Shown: positions 39,870 to 52,500 of the stretch, piece by piece
Layout of the letters: the number at the start of each line of letters is the position of its first letter
Numbering within the stretch: position 1 is the stretch's first letter
NCBI RefSeq assembly: GCF_001949145.1
Contig: NW_019091377.1
Coordinates: 179,011-243,010 of the forward strand
From: Acanthaster planci
Lineage: Eukaryota; Echinodermata; Asteroidea; Valvatida; Acanthasteridae
Length of the DNA: 64,000 bases
Reading direction: 5' to 3'
Made by a program: the position numbers and the translations under genes
Notes under the pieces: model-generated
What the model saw: only the letters and a program-made list of their open reading frames with translations
Database searches by the model: none
Told to the model about the DNA's origin: nothing

Positions 39870-41213
39870 ACATAAATGCACCTTAATTTATTTGAAAGCT
39901 CAGTGGAAATTATTTTACGTAGTGTTTGTAATTTGTCTCGGCGCGATATCGTAACTAGTTTTTAGGTTTCAAAGTAAAGGCCTATCGCCCAATCTCGCGG
40001 GTACTCCGCTGTCGGTGTCTCTCACAGCAAACTACTCAGTGTTCCCATTTCGCGCACTGTGATTGGTCAACGCGTTGCAAACTCTTGGAGGCGCACTTTC
40101 AACGCTTTTTGCAAACGAATCCCAAGAAGAAAATCGTATATGATAGGGGATAACACGGTGTTGTTTATGTTAATGTTTTGTTAATGTCTGTATGCTTAAA
40201 AGATGTGATTAAGTGAATCTGAATAGAACAAACCCGAGTTACATATGTCAAAAACGACTCTGCTATTGTTATGACTCGGGTGACCTTACAGGCTTCGAAT
40301 CCTCCAAATCGATTAAATATGTACCTCCAGAGGAATACAATTTTTTATCAAGTTTTTCAACTGCTTTAAAAAGTCACGGTCCTCAAAATGCCGTAGGCTT
40401 GTCGCTTCCATGTTAGAGTAGGACGCACTGTCGTTTCCGTTTCAGTAGAGTTCCTGTCTGCCTGTTAATAGTGCTTTAAAGTTATAGGGATGCGTGCCAA
40501 TTAATGAGTTCTTCTACCTCCTCACCCTATTCTAAGAATGACGGTGGGAGAAAGTTAACTCAGTTTTGGGGAAACCCACGGGCAAAACGGGGATCGGAAT
40601 TTGATAATTAAGGCAATGTTTACACGTTCGGGAGTCCAGGCTGGGGGCCTTATGCCACACATATTGCAGGGTCGATGTGGTTTTCCTACACTCCAATGCA
40701 AGGCGCTTCCATGATTATTTGTTCCCATTCTTTATTTTGAGCTCATTTTAACTTTGTAAGACCCACCCCAAACGGCAACTGCAGATCCCACACTAAGGAC
40801 GTCGTGTAACCAGGTCGAGCGTTCGCCCTACTCTCACCTGACGCTGGTTCCTTTTCTTGGTTTAGTTGATTTCATTCCTTTCAACTACACCGTGTATTGT
40901 ACTTTGGCGGAACGTGTGCTGTACGCGGCCGGCCAGGCATTAACAATTCTGGCTAGCGCCCTCTTGCGGCCTAACACTCTTTGTTCTCACTGTCCAACAA
41001 GAAAACTCTGAAAATACCCCAAAGAATGTCCGGTATGTGAAAAGAACAAAAGCTAGGACTTATATTCTAATTCCGCGCGTAAAATCCGGGGTGGAGCGAA
41101 AATGCTCGAGTTGTTACTTTTGATCCAACTTCGGCCAAAGGTAACACTTTTTTTGCCAGCCTCTGCTGATAAACATTACGTTTCTGCCCGGCAGCCTGCA
41201 GCTTACGGGAGTT

Positions 41214-41233
41214 ATGAACAAGCAGTCCAAATG
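41214..41233 (+). other. C11orf98: probable upstream exon of the C11orf98-like gene
   Basis: ATG AAC AAG CAG TCC AAA TG is followed at once by a strong GTGAGT donor. Spliced to the acceptor at 43516 it stays in frame with the family start MGGPSNKINKPK, adding 21 residues. Human C11orf98 starts at the equivalent of MGGP, so this is either a 5' UTR exon that happens to be open or a true N-terminal extension. The exon may extend further 5'; its start is given at the ATG. Confidence 0.45.
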
Positions 41234-43129
41234 GTGAGTTGCAATTAGTATGCACATACTTGCAGATGTTGCAGTACACTTTGACTGGTAAACGATGTTT
41301 TCATGCTGTACCAGTACGCAATTTTGTAGGACCTGCTTTTCATTCAATCATGTTACTTGTAATTACTTGTTTGAACTTGAAGAATTATCTCACGGGAATG
41401 GATGATTGTTTGTACAATAACCTTATAATTTTAATGTCCATAATTCGAAATTCGTTTCACACGTGACATGAGGTGAAGTTAATCCTTGTTGGCTCTATAG
41501 CGAGCTTTAATGTTGCAAGAAACACCCAAGCAAAATCCTGATCTATTAAAACTACAATTATTAAACAAAGGGGGAAATGAAGAAACCTTCATAATATTTA
41601 CCTTGGCTAGTCTTTTTAATTGTACGGACTTTCAAGAGTTGGTAATTCCAGACCTATGAATTTCTGAGCTGTTTTCCCCTGGCCACTCCATTTCCTTGTT
41701 GATTTTTGTGAGTTTACAAAACAAATTAACTTAAGTAAAAGTAACAGTCGAATAACTCTTATAAGAGAACCAGTTATTGTCGATGGTAAAATATTATTTG
41801 TAGATAATGTTTTATATTTGTAATCAAATTGTAAATAATATTCTTTTTATGAATACATGGACCATTCCCAGGGAATCGCTGTCCTGGAACAAATAACTTT
41901 AAACTCGTAATAAGGAAACAATATTTCATGTAATTTACTGGCTATTTATTTTCTTCATCTTTCAGACAATTCTTCATCATCCCTGTCGACTGTTGGTTTG
42001 TTTTTTAATTATACCATTGATACACCCGAATGAAATTTGTACATTTGAACTAGGTGTTTCCCCCATCCTTTCTGAGTGGATCCATTCGGTAACAGACGTA
42101 CAGCCCGCGAGTCATATCCATAAACCTGCAGCCTCTCGTACTTGGAAATTTTGTTACGTGCAAGTTCATTTTAGGGCATTTGGCGCTCCATAGGTCTGAA
42201 ATCCAGACGTATACAGTAAAAGCGGCATTGGTAAATATAACTGGGATCAGTTCTTTGACTTCTTTCGTCGTGAGTATAGTATCGAACACGTGTGTTGTGC
42301 TATTGCCTTGGTAAGAAATTTCTGTTAATTCGTTGCTTTCTATTTAGAACCTAATTGTTTAAAAGATATTCCTTTATTTTGAAGGCCGTTTAATGTGTAG
42401 TGAATTTCTGAAAACTATGTCAGATATTTTGGGGTGAATTATTTCCGAAAACCGCTCCAAGAAGTTATATTTCTTTTCTGCCCATTTTTCGGACATGAAG
42501 CATATTGGTACTAATGAACTCTGTCATGTCTGTCAAGTCTGTACACACTGTGCTACATGTAGCCCTACGTTGTACATCATGTATTTACTTCAAGTATATA
42601 GGTCTAGAGGTGCATTTATTCATCTATTACACCCTATCCCATTATACATTGTAGTATCTTCCAAAAGTGTGTGCCCAGCTGAGTAGCTCCCACCCTGTCA
42701 TAAAGTGAAGGGGCCAATGGTCCCCCTGGCTTTTGCCACAAATGCTGTACACTGATGTAAAGGAGTCCAGTCCGTGTTTGAAGGCACTGATAAAATAAAG
42801 TTGGCATTTACAACAGGAAAAACTACTGCATGTGTCGACTACAAGTTGGCTAAAATTATTGACTCTTATTATACAATGTAAATGATTTGCACAGCCCTTG
42901 GTTTTACACAGTGCCGTCTTGTTCTAGATTCAGTAGACGTGTTGAGGAAGCTATGCTCACTTCCTTTAAATTACTTATTTATAATCTTAAATCTCAATTA
43001 GACCCCTACATCCTTCTGTGTTCCCGTCTTGTAAGTCCAAATATCAAAGTTCTTTAGAATATGGAAGAGTACTGGTCGGTACTCAATCATGTTAATTACA
43101 ATTGTACATGTAGCATGTGCACTTGCCTT

Positions 43130-43310
43130 TTCTTTGCACTTTTTCCAGGATATCGATATCCTTCCTCAAATAGGGATTCCAAACGTGTGCATTGTACTCC
43201 CCGTGTGGCCTAAAAGATGTCTTGTAAATGATGCCCAGGGATAATGTAGCTAAATGAACGTTAGATGAATTAGCCTCAAAGACTTCATTGCTTTTTTGTG
43301 TTGTAGTAGC
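43130..43310 (-). mobile_element. LINE fragment (CR1/Jockey-type reverse transcriptase C-terminus)
   Basis: The - strand reads LGIIYKTSFRPHGEY then NAHVWNPYLRKDIDILEKV then QRK. This is the RPHLEY..VW.P.L.KDI..LEKVQR signature found at the end of the reverse transcriptase of CR1, Rex and Jockey-type LINEs. Stops and frame shifts appear on both sides, so only a short decayed piece remains. It ends about 210 bp before the acceptor at 43516 of the C11orf98-like gene. Confidence 0.7.
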
Positions 43311-43558
43311 ACACTGATTACCCTGTTTGCAGTCACCTGTTTAAGAGACTTTTGGATTCTTCTCATTACTCAGCTGTAAATTCTCCCTGTCCATACCGTA
43401 GATGTCCATACATGTATACATTTAGTTACCATTTTAAGTACACTGTAATGGCATGATCGTTGGCAGTTTTATTTTTTCTCTGTATACATGTATCATGTTG
43501 TGAAAACTACTACAGGTCCACATGCAAGACGAGGCAGAAAGAAGTACAACTCAGCATC

Positions 43559-46500
43559 ATGGGTGGCCCCTCAAATAAAATCAACAAACCCAAAGTAAGT
43601 GCGTGTTAGTTTGAGTTGAAGTTTTGCATAGCAGGGGCATTAGTAAACTTATGAAGGGTTCAAGATTGCATTGTATCTGTTGTCTCATAACAACCTACGA
43701 CTACAGGCTCAGGCATCAGATTTCTTCACTCAAAGCCTTCCACCAGGGTGTCAGTCGCTTCACCCCATTTCCACTTCGCCCCATTGATTATCATTCATTC
43801 TGTTCTTTAGTAACAGAGGCACAGGCCTAAATGCAACAAGTAAACGCATCGACGTTTGAGTACCCAAATAACGGTCAGAGAATCTAACTTTCAGAGGCCA
43901 AAACAGTGCTTCCGATTTCCTGATCGCCGGACCCAAATTTTTTGGCGAGATCCTAAAATTTTTATTGGCAAGTTAGAAAAATAAGTTTTCTTCGTGTTTC
44001 GTTGTTGTCGCTGTGGTAAAAACATGTGAGCAAAGCGCTGGTTCCCGCCGTGCCACACCCATGTAAGAGAATGTGTGATGGAGTGTGGCAACCAGTCTAT
44101 TCATGCCGTGGCGACTGTACATGTACTTGATGAGAAATATACCCGATGTTAGTCCAACCATATGTATTAATTCACCATAATAAACAATGCAGTCAACATT
44201 AATTTAATGCCGTAGAGTTTTCTACAATAACTACATGTCAATTGTAGAACTCCCCTCTCTACCATTTTTTGAAGAGGCTTGTAACACACTTGAGCACGGA
44301 CACAAAGTGGGGATGGGGCGATGTGGAGATGGGGCGAAGTGGTTTGGGGCTATGTGGAAATGGGGCGAAGTGGTTTGGGGCTATGTGGAAATGGGCGAAG
44401 CGACTGTAAACCTTCCACCACAACTGACCTTCTGACTACATGTATATAGAAGGACCCCCCTTAAGCTAGAAGACAGCATATTAATCATGTGCTCCAAAGG
44501 TGCGGTGATTTATGACTCCTTGAGACCAACACAAGACCAGTCTGAATTCAAGTCTCAAATGATCTACAACAAAAGCATTTCTTTGTTATCGCTCATCCTG
44601 TCAGACTGGTCTTGTGAGATCGGTCTTGTGAAGGTCTTAACTACAACACAGCAAATGTCTTTACAGTAATTTGAGACCACACTGGTAGAAGCTTCCAGTT
44701 CCCTCAATCATTAGGGGTGAGATACATGATAAATATTGACACACTTTTGGAAACGAGACAGAACACAAATGTATTGTAAACCCCACTGGCAGTTTATTCT
44801 TGATACTGGCAAAAATGGTAGGACTCGGGAAGTAAAAACAGAAGCACACTCCATAACTTTTCCCTGGTCTGTTTCACCGAATTTCAATTCAAGATCAGTA
44901 CATTTAAAAATTTCAAATTTTTCGAACTTTTCAACTTATTTCAAGTATATTCGTTCAATATAACTAATAATTTAACTCTGTCTAATACTTTGAAACATCT
45001 TTAAAGTTGGCTATAACAATAAAGCGTCTATTTTAATATCATCTCAGATTACTTCAATTTATAAAATTTTTCCAATGCATTCCAAACAAAGCATATACAA
45101 ACAAGTACACCATCTTCAATGTACCTAGAAAGAAAACACCTTTACATATACCTTCATTAGTAAAACAATCAATTTTAATAGCATCTCAGGTTACTTCAAT
45201 TTATAACATTTTCCACAATGCATTCAAACAAAAAAATCAACTGGGAAAGTACACAGTGTATGGCGTCTAACCTGAAAGTATCTCGACCCAAAACCTGACA
45301 GCAAATTATCCTTGATGGGACAGCTGCCTTGTTTTTTTCTAATCCAACACTGAATTTTAAACACAGTCGGAGCTGAGGAATTAGTACACTGATCATTCTA
45401 TAAATTTTGGGGGTCCAATTTTTTCATGCCCTTGTTACGTCTTGTATAAAGTTTAAAACGTAATTTTCAAGAGTGATGAAAAACTACAAATTTCCTGCCA
45501 AACAGAAATAGTCTGAAATCAATTTTTAACCCTAACACTACTCAGTCCTCCAACAGGTGAAGGATTGAGGAGTGTTAGGGTTAATGAAATACTGTGTCAA
45601 ATTACACAGGTCAGATGTAACAGGGACAGAAAACATTGCACTTTGGACCCCATATTTCTAGAATGATCCATATTTGTATAAGTCCATTTCTGAGACTAGC
45701 AAGGCAAACTTGGGTTAAGTCTTTACAAGTGCAACAATGGAAATTATTTGCTGAGAGCCGGGATCATGTCTCATGCACTCCAGATGTCATGTGTTCAGAT
45801 GTAGTAGAATCCTGTGTTTGTGCATATACATTTAGTTCACACATACGTGTACTACATGAAATTGCATTATACTTGCTTGCATTCACATGTACATGTACAT
45901 CTACAATGTGTTCACCATCACCAGTGTTCAACCAGTACAAATTCATCCAAACTTTTTAGCTGTTCAAGACTAAAGGTGGTCATACAAAACAATTGTAAAG
46001 GCATCTCTTTAACACAATGCAAAACTATATACATATGGTACGAACCAGTGTGCTATTAAAAAAATAAAATTCTCTGATGAACGTTAAAACAAATCTGAAC
46101 AGAGTGCACGAATAGTTTTAAATTTCACCTCCAAGCATTGGTATTTTTGAAGTTCCTAATTCCAGTGCCAACCACGTACATTGTACAAGTGACCATTGCA
46201 CATAAAAAAAAGATCAAACAATAAAATTTCGATAAGTTAACTTGTACATCGCTTACGAAGACACCACTCTCTGTTCCCGCAGAAAACTTTTTTTTTTAAA
46301 GTCTGTAATGTAATGAAATATAAACAGTACCAATATATTGACCATTAAACCAAATGCTTCATAATTATAACAAAACAAAGTTTGTAGTGTATATTGCAAT
46401 GGAACAGGGACAGTGTAAATATATTTTCCATTAAAATACTTCATTTGAAACCAAAAGGTGAACTTGAGTGCATGGTTTTATGTGAAGGCTCAACTAGGTC

Positions 46501-49500
46501 GTTAGTGTCACTCCAGTTAAGAAGTCCGGCTTCCACTTAGTACTGACATGTGGTAGTATACATGTACATGTACTAACTTGAACAATTGTCTATCCGGACT
46601 GTAACTAAATCCACCCTATAATAGCAGGCAAAATAAACATGTACTATGTCTATTATTTGAAATAGGAAGGTTGTTGTATGTTGTACATGCGGTGTCAGCA
46701 TTTAACATTTGTGGCCTGAAAGTTCAGATTATCTTTGGCAAGCACCACCCAATCATGTTTTTTTCTCCGTTTTTGTGTTCTTCTTTATTGTCTTTTTTTA
46801 ACACACCCATTCCAAACCTTGCACGTTTCTTGGCACTGCGTAGTTCTCAACAAAATTAACTTACCCACCAAGGTATGTCAAATGCAAAAATAAAGTATGT
46901 GTATACATGTACATGTATCTTTAAATTTGTAATCTTATCTCAAAAATATCAAAATGCATCCAACGTTTCCCTATTTTCCAAACTGCTTTGGTATACGAGT
47001 TTGACCTTTAAAGCTTTGGGCAAACAATCATTTTAACAAACATTTGAAAAAATTAATCACAAAAAAATGAATTGTGTACAGATACTTACCTGTACTTCAT
47101 CGGGTGTGTGCCAAAGCATACCTGAAATTGGAGGATTTTGGACCGCTACGGTTTATGATGAAAGTTTTACCCGAGATTAATTCATTCCACACGTCTTATC
47201 AGTTTTTCACTTTGCCTTTAATACTGTTGTTCTATTGCTTTATTGATTCAAGTAACGGTCTTCTAAACTTTTCTGTGTTGCACCTATTATTCTGCATATA
47301 TTTTAAGGTAATGAATCTATCAGTACCATGTCATTTTGCATTTACTCTCACCCCATCAAGCTTTCTTTTGGTAAAATGTAATCCTGAATTATACATACAT
47401 AATCCAACAACAGCAGTGCCTGGAGCCTGCTGGATTACATCAGCAATGTGTGCCCTGAATCCAACAGAATCTACTGACAGCAAAGTGTGGTGCCTTGTGA
47501 ATTCAACAGAATCCAACAACAGCAGTGCCTGGAGCCTGCTGGATTACATCAGCAATGTGTGCTCTCTATTCAACAGAATCTACTGACAGCAAAGTGTGGT
47601 GCCTTGTGTATTCAACAAAATCCAACAAAAGCAAGGTGTGTACTTAAATCCAAGGGAGGAGACAGGTAGTGAAGATGCAGGGAAAACACAAGAGCATTGG
47701 ATAATGAGTTACCACAGCTTAGTTGTCTCTGCTCAAGGCTGAAGTCTCAATGAACGTCTTGATCATCATGTCCCGTATTTTTTCAGTGAAATCTGGAACA
47801 TCATCCAGTGTCATACCGACAGTGGGTACTGGCTTGAGGACGGTCATCTTGTAAGCACCTGGAAGGAAAGAGAAAATGGACAGTTACGATTTGTGTTAAT
47901 TCAGCAGTTCTCAAGGTCCAGGTTGGCCTCTGACCTCTGCATGGATGGAAGGCCCTTACTGTACTGACTAAAAAGAACACTCCTGTGTCATGCTATACCT
48001 GACCATGACTTGATGTTTCTGTATTCATGTACACGATTGCGTATTTACCCTATATCAAGAGACAATTTACACAACAGCACAGTTATTATTAGTTATCACA
48101 TGAGCGCAAGTCAAACGTGCGCCCATGTCCCAAATCAGTATGTGGGACATAGACACACTACATTATTCTGTGTTCCACAAGTGTGAGTAACGAATATGAT
48201 AACGAATCTTCAAGCAAACTTGACGTGCAGTAAAGATGTTACAAGGGCAACGCTTTAAATAGCGCCTCAATCAGTCGCAAATGCGACCAAATTTTTTCTA
48301 ATGCGGTCATATTTTCACCATGCAGTTGCCATTTGCGACTTAAAATAGCTTTAAACACCACATTCAAAATATACTTGAACAATTTTGAGTATGCTTAAAA
48401 ATCCAAAAAGCAATTATTATGTACTCAAAATTCGTTCCGGAAAAGTAGAAATGGCAACGTAAATCACATTGTGAATTTAAAGCTTACCGTGTAACACGGT
48501 TAGATGTCACACTGTTTGTTGCCATGGATCAATCAATCAGAATTGAGAATTCGAGTTTGCCTGAAGATTAAGTCTTTTTGCACCTTCGAAGACTACATGT
48601 AAACATGTGTCTTTACTTTGACATGAACTACCGTATCAGTGTTGAAAGAAATACACCCACCTGATGTGAAGCGTTTATGCCTGAAACTGAAGAATGATTC
48701 TTGGCAGGAAAATACAACGGGAACAATGGGAACCTGTGACAGAAACGAAAATGTACAGCAACTGAATTTGATAAATTTGCATTCAACAAGTGCATTTATA
48801 GAAAATAGAAGAACAGGCGGTCCAGCTAAGCTGAAAGCCATCAACTACTCCTATGTGTATATTAAAATGAGAAAAATGGGCAGATGAGGTAAGCCTGTAT
48901 TCTAAGTCCACCAACTGTGCTTGAACTAGCACATGCACTATGTATCTGTATGAAAAGTGACCACAGCCAGTGGTTTCTGTCAATGCTGGTGCACCTGTTG
49001 CATTCAGACTAAACTACAACTTTGAGACAATCTGATTTCCCTGATTTTGAATTGTACACAGTTTCCTTGTTCAGCCTGGCACTCACCTGTGCCTGGACCG
49101 CAAGATTGAAGGCACCCTTCTTGAAAGGAAGAAAATACTCCGGTTTCTTTTCTTCTGCTGGACGGTTCTTCTTGGACAGCTTTCTGGTCCCTTCAGGAAA
49201 CACCCAAACCTTGGCCTGCCATATTGACGAAATATGAGTCATTTTTAACAGTCTGTTTACAGTCTGTTTTTAGTTTTAGACTTTACACCTTTGAGGCCAG
49301 TTCATACTTGGTATCACATCAGAGCAAATACTTGTGCTGTAAAGTTACAAAAAATTCAACTGGAGCGAAGTTTGCAGCAAATGATTTGTGACGTCAAGCT
49401 GGCTCCTGCATCCACCCGAAGTGTGAATCAGGCTTTACTCTTGAATACAAAAGAGGTTTCACACTCTGTCATACTGAGGCAGGCACATACAGGTAAATGT

Positions 49501-52500
49501 ACAGTACATCGTATCTGAGAATCTCTACAGGGTTGAAGATGCCCAAGGAGATCCCGAGTCTAGCCCAGTAAATCTGAGGTACATACATGTGTCCGCTCCA
49601 AGCAGAACAAAAGAGGGGGTTTTTTTGGTGCTCACCGCATAGGCGCGCAATGAAGGGCGAGTGTGAGTGTATATGTGCGTTTGACGCCGAGTACGCATAA
49701 CTAAATGTTATTCCAGCATGTATGGTCTTTGCATACATGCACAACGCATGCAAGAACCCGCTTGTAACCACCTGTGTTTCTTTTTGCCGATTGGGGGTGC
49801 ACTTCAGCTCGGGAAGGATACCTCTGTTGTCTCGTACACAGAACGATCAGTCATAATTCTTTCATCATGATTTTTCTGTTCAGTCCCAAACTTTACCATG
49901 CAGTTCTTAATCCTCATCATCATGTTGATTACTTCAACTCACATTTTTCTCCTTGATGACTTTAACAGTGTTCTCCAGGGCTTCTTTGGCCTTCTCACGA
50001 TTGGTCCGACAGACAAATATGATGCCACTCAACATGGCCGCTATACCCATCGGTCCCAAGTACTTGACCGAGTTCTTCATCATGATGGAGCAACGATTTG
50101 GCCAGAACTCCATCATTGCTGAAAAGTCGATGTAGAAATTCTGACATGTTGGAAGACATCGTTACACTTGAGTTCGAACACCTAAGTAGGGGAGTGTTAC
50201 CAAGCGTTAAGGCTCTTGACTCATGGTCAAAGGGGCCAGGGTTCCAATCCTGCTGCTGGCCATACTGTCTGGGCTTTGGTATACCATTTCATATGACGTA
50301 TGAAATGGTAGGACATATATAAATGCGTTCTGACATTGGCAGTGGGGACAACCTGCAATGGACTTGCATTCCATCCAGGAAAAATAAAAATATTCATTGG
50401 TTTTCCAGCCAGATTGCGATGTTGTACATTGACTGGGGCAGATTTTTTTATTTTGCATCTAGGTGCTTGGGTCCATTTTCTTCCAGAATGTTGACGTTGT
50501 AGTCCAAGGATATTTCAAGAATGTCTCATCTACTCACCAATATGATCAATAGTACTCTGGTGGTTGCATACAGCAATGTAAGGCTTGTCCGACTTAAGGT
50601 GCTCCAGACCTGTGGCACTGACTTTGATACCAAACAAATGCTTGACAGTGAGACGGGTGAAGAGTGCAGGCCATCTAGTGGAACAAGAACAAAACGTCAG
50701 TCACTGAGAGCTTGAACGGGTCTACCAAAGTGTGGTGAAATGATGGCTGGGGATTTAGGACCATGACTGTGACCGGTACATGTAAATCCTTACATCAACT
50801 AAAAGGGGCAAGTACCCAAATCAAATCAAGCTCAAAAAACGCTCCCAGTTAGTGATTGCTTGTAGACATGTACCTCCAAGACTGGAATGCTGTAGGCAAG
50901 TATCCATGCAGTCTTGGTTTAAAAAGTCCAGATGTTTGGTCAGAAATTAGACTGGTATTGGGATGGTTTATTGTAAAATATGTTACAATAATAATACATT
51001 TGTGACAAAAGCACCTATATTTCTTACACAAGAACCAAGCATATTGTACCTGACGTTGTCGACATCCCCTGGCTTCAGCAGCATGAACGGAATGCTGACA
51101 AGTCCAATGGCAGGATAGCACAGATTGTAGAGATAGTACTTGGTCCGGAACCGGACTGTCCGGCTCGTCAGTAAGAGAACCAGGTACAGCAGGGCACCGG
51201 TGATCAAGACTGTCCCCACAAAATCCATGGGAGATGACGGAGTGATGGACTCGCTGTCCGAGTCCATCGTGGTGACTGGTCTCAAAACTTTCTAGGAAAG
51301 GAGAGAAAGGGGAGATCAACTGAACATCAATTGAATGATATCACTAATGTCATTTGACACCTGTCGAACAGTTTTGAAAACAGTATCTCTCCATCCAGTT
51401 TCGTAGTCACGTACACCAAACTGTCCTTCCACAAGACCAGTTAACAGGACGAACAACAAATGAACTTACATTCAACAGTTGGTGATGTGGCTTAAGACTG
51501 CATGACTTGTAATGGACTCCCAGAGACCTTTACCCCTAACTGTCCCAAATCCTCCAATTTCAATATAATTTTACATACACCCTAAGGAGACTGGGAAAAG
51601 CTGTTCCCAACTTGAATGTATACAGTATGCACATCTACAGTGTACATAGCCAATTGGCCATGTTGTACACTCCTTCAATTTTTTGTTTCATTTATAAATG
51701 GACAGCCACGACACCAGCTTCAGTCCCCTCCCCCCCTTTTTTTTAAGTGGGGGAGAATGTTGAACCGCCTTCCCCCACAACACCAGTAGTACATGTACAT
51801 ACATCAGGCACACAGTGTCTTTGGTAACTGTTCCAAATGAACATAGATGTAGATGTAGGAAACTGCAGGGAAAGACTGCAGAGAAGACTAGGCTGTAATA
51901 CAAAGATAATAGATGTACATGTATGTATTAGAAATCTCTGGTGAAACTATTCACAAAATTGTTTGCATGCTGCCGCTGATGCCCATTCTTGACCTTTAGC
52001 CCCCTTACAAGGGGTTTTCAATCAGAACGATTACAAACAGAAAGCTTGTGTTCATTGATAAATGGATTATATGGGGAGGTAAGTGTTTGAGTAATTAACT
52101 CTGTCAGTTGCAAGTGCCATATCAAAATATAAGTGATACAAAGGCTGAATTAAATCTTGTGTTCATTTGTATTTGCCTGTCGATAGTGAGACAGCAAAGA
52201 GGTGGTAGTGATTTGTTATTTAAGTTGATCGTGTGAAATGAACATACTCGGTAAACAGAAAAAATGGCCCTGGTTTCAGACTTGGAAGTGGTCTGTACAT
52301 TGTGGTTAACACAAGACCTTTCTTTAATGAAGTTTGTCAGTCTAGAATGTCATTGTCCAAATGGAGAAAAAGGGTTTTGGTTTGTTTACTGTTTGGGTTT
52401 TTTTGGGGGGGGGGACGAAGTCGTTTTGCTCAAATGATGATGACCAGACTTTATGAAATCCCTCAAGATTTCAAAAACAGTCATGACTGTTGAAAAACAT

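Larger units (their letters stand above)
37550..41213. other. GARNL3 3' UTR and spacer before the C11orf98-like gene
   Basis: AT-rich, with short frames only. The stretch 40900-41213 just before the upstream exon of the next gene is richer in G+C (GCGGCCGGCC near 40926) and is the best place for its promoter. Confidence 0.4.

Noticed and set aside
47074-47586. 170-codon open frame on the + strand
   Set aside because: Its second half is the 109-bp tandem repeat read twice; the first half has no recognisable protein and no splice context, and it lies in the AGPAT 3' UTR antisense.
50849-51319. 156-codon - strand frame over AGPAT exon 1
   Set aside because: Shadow of the true MDSDSES frame, which has the membrane segments and correct splice phase.
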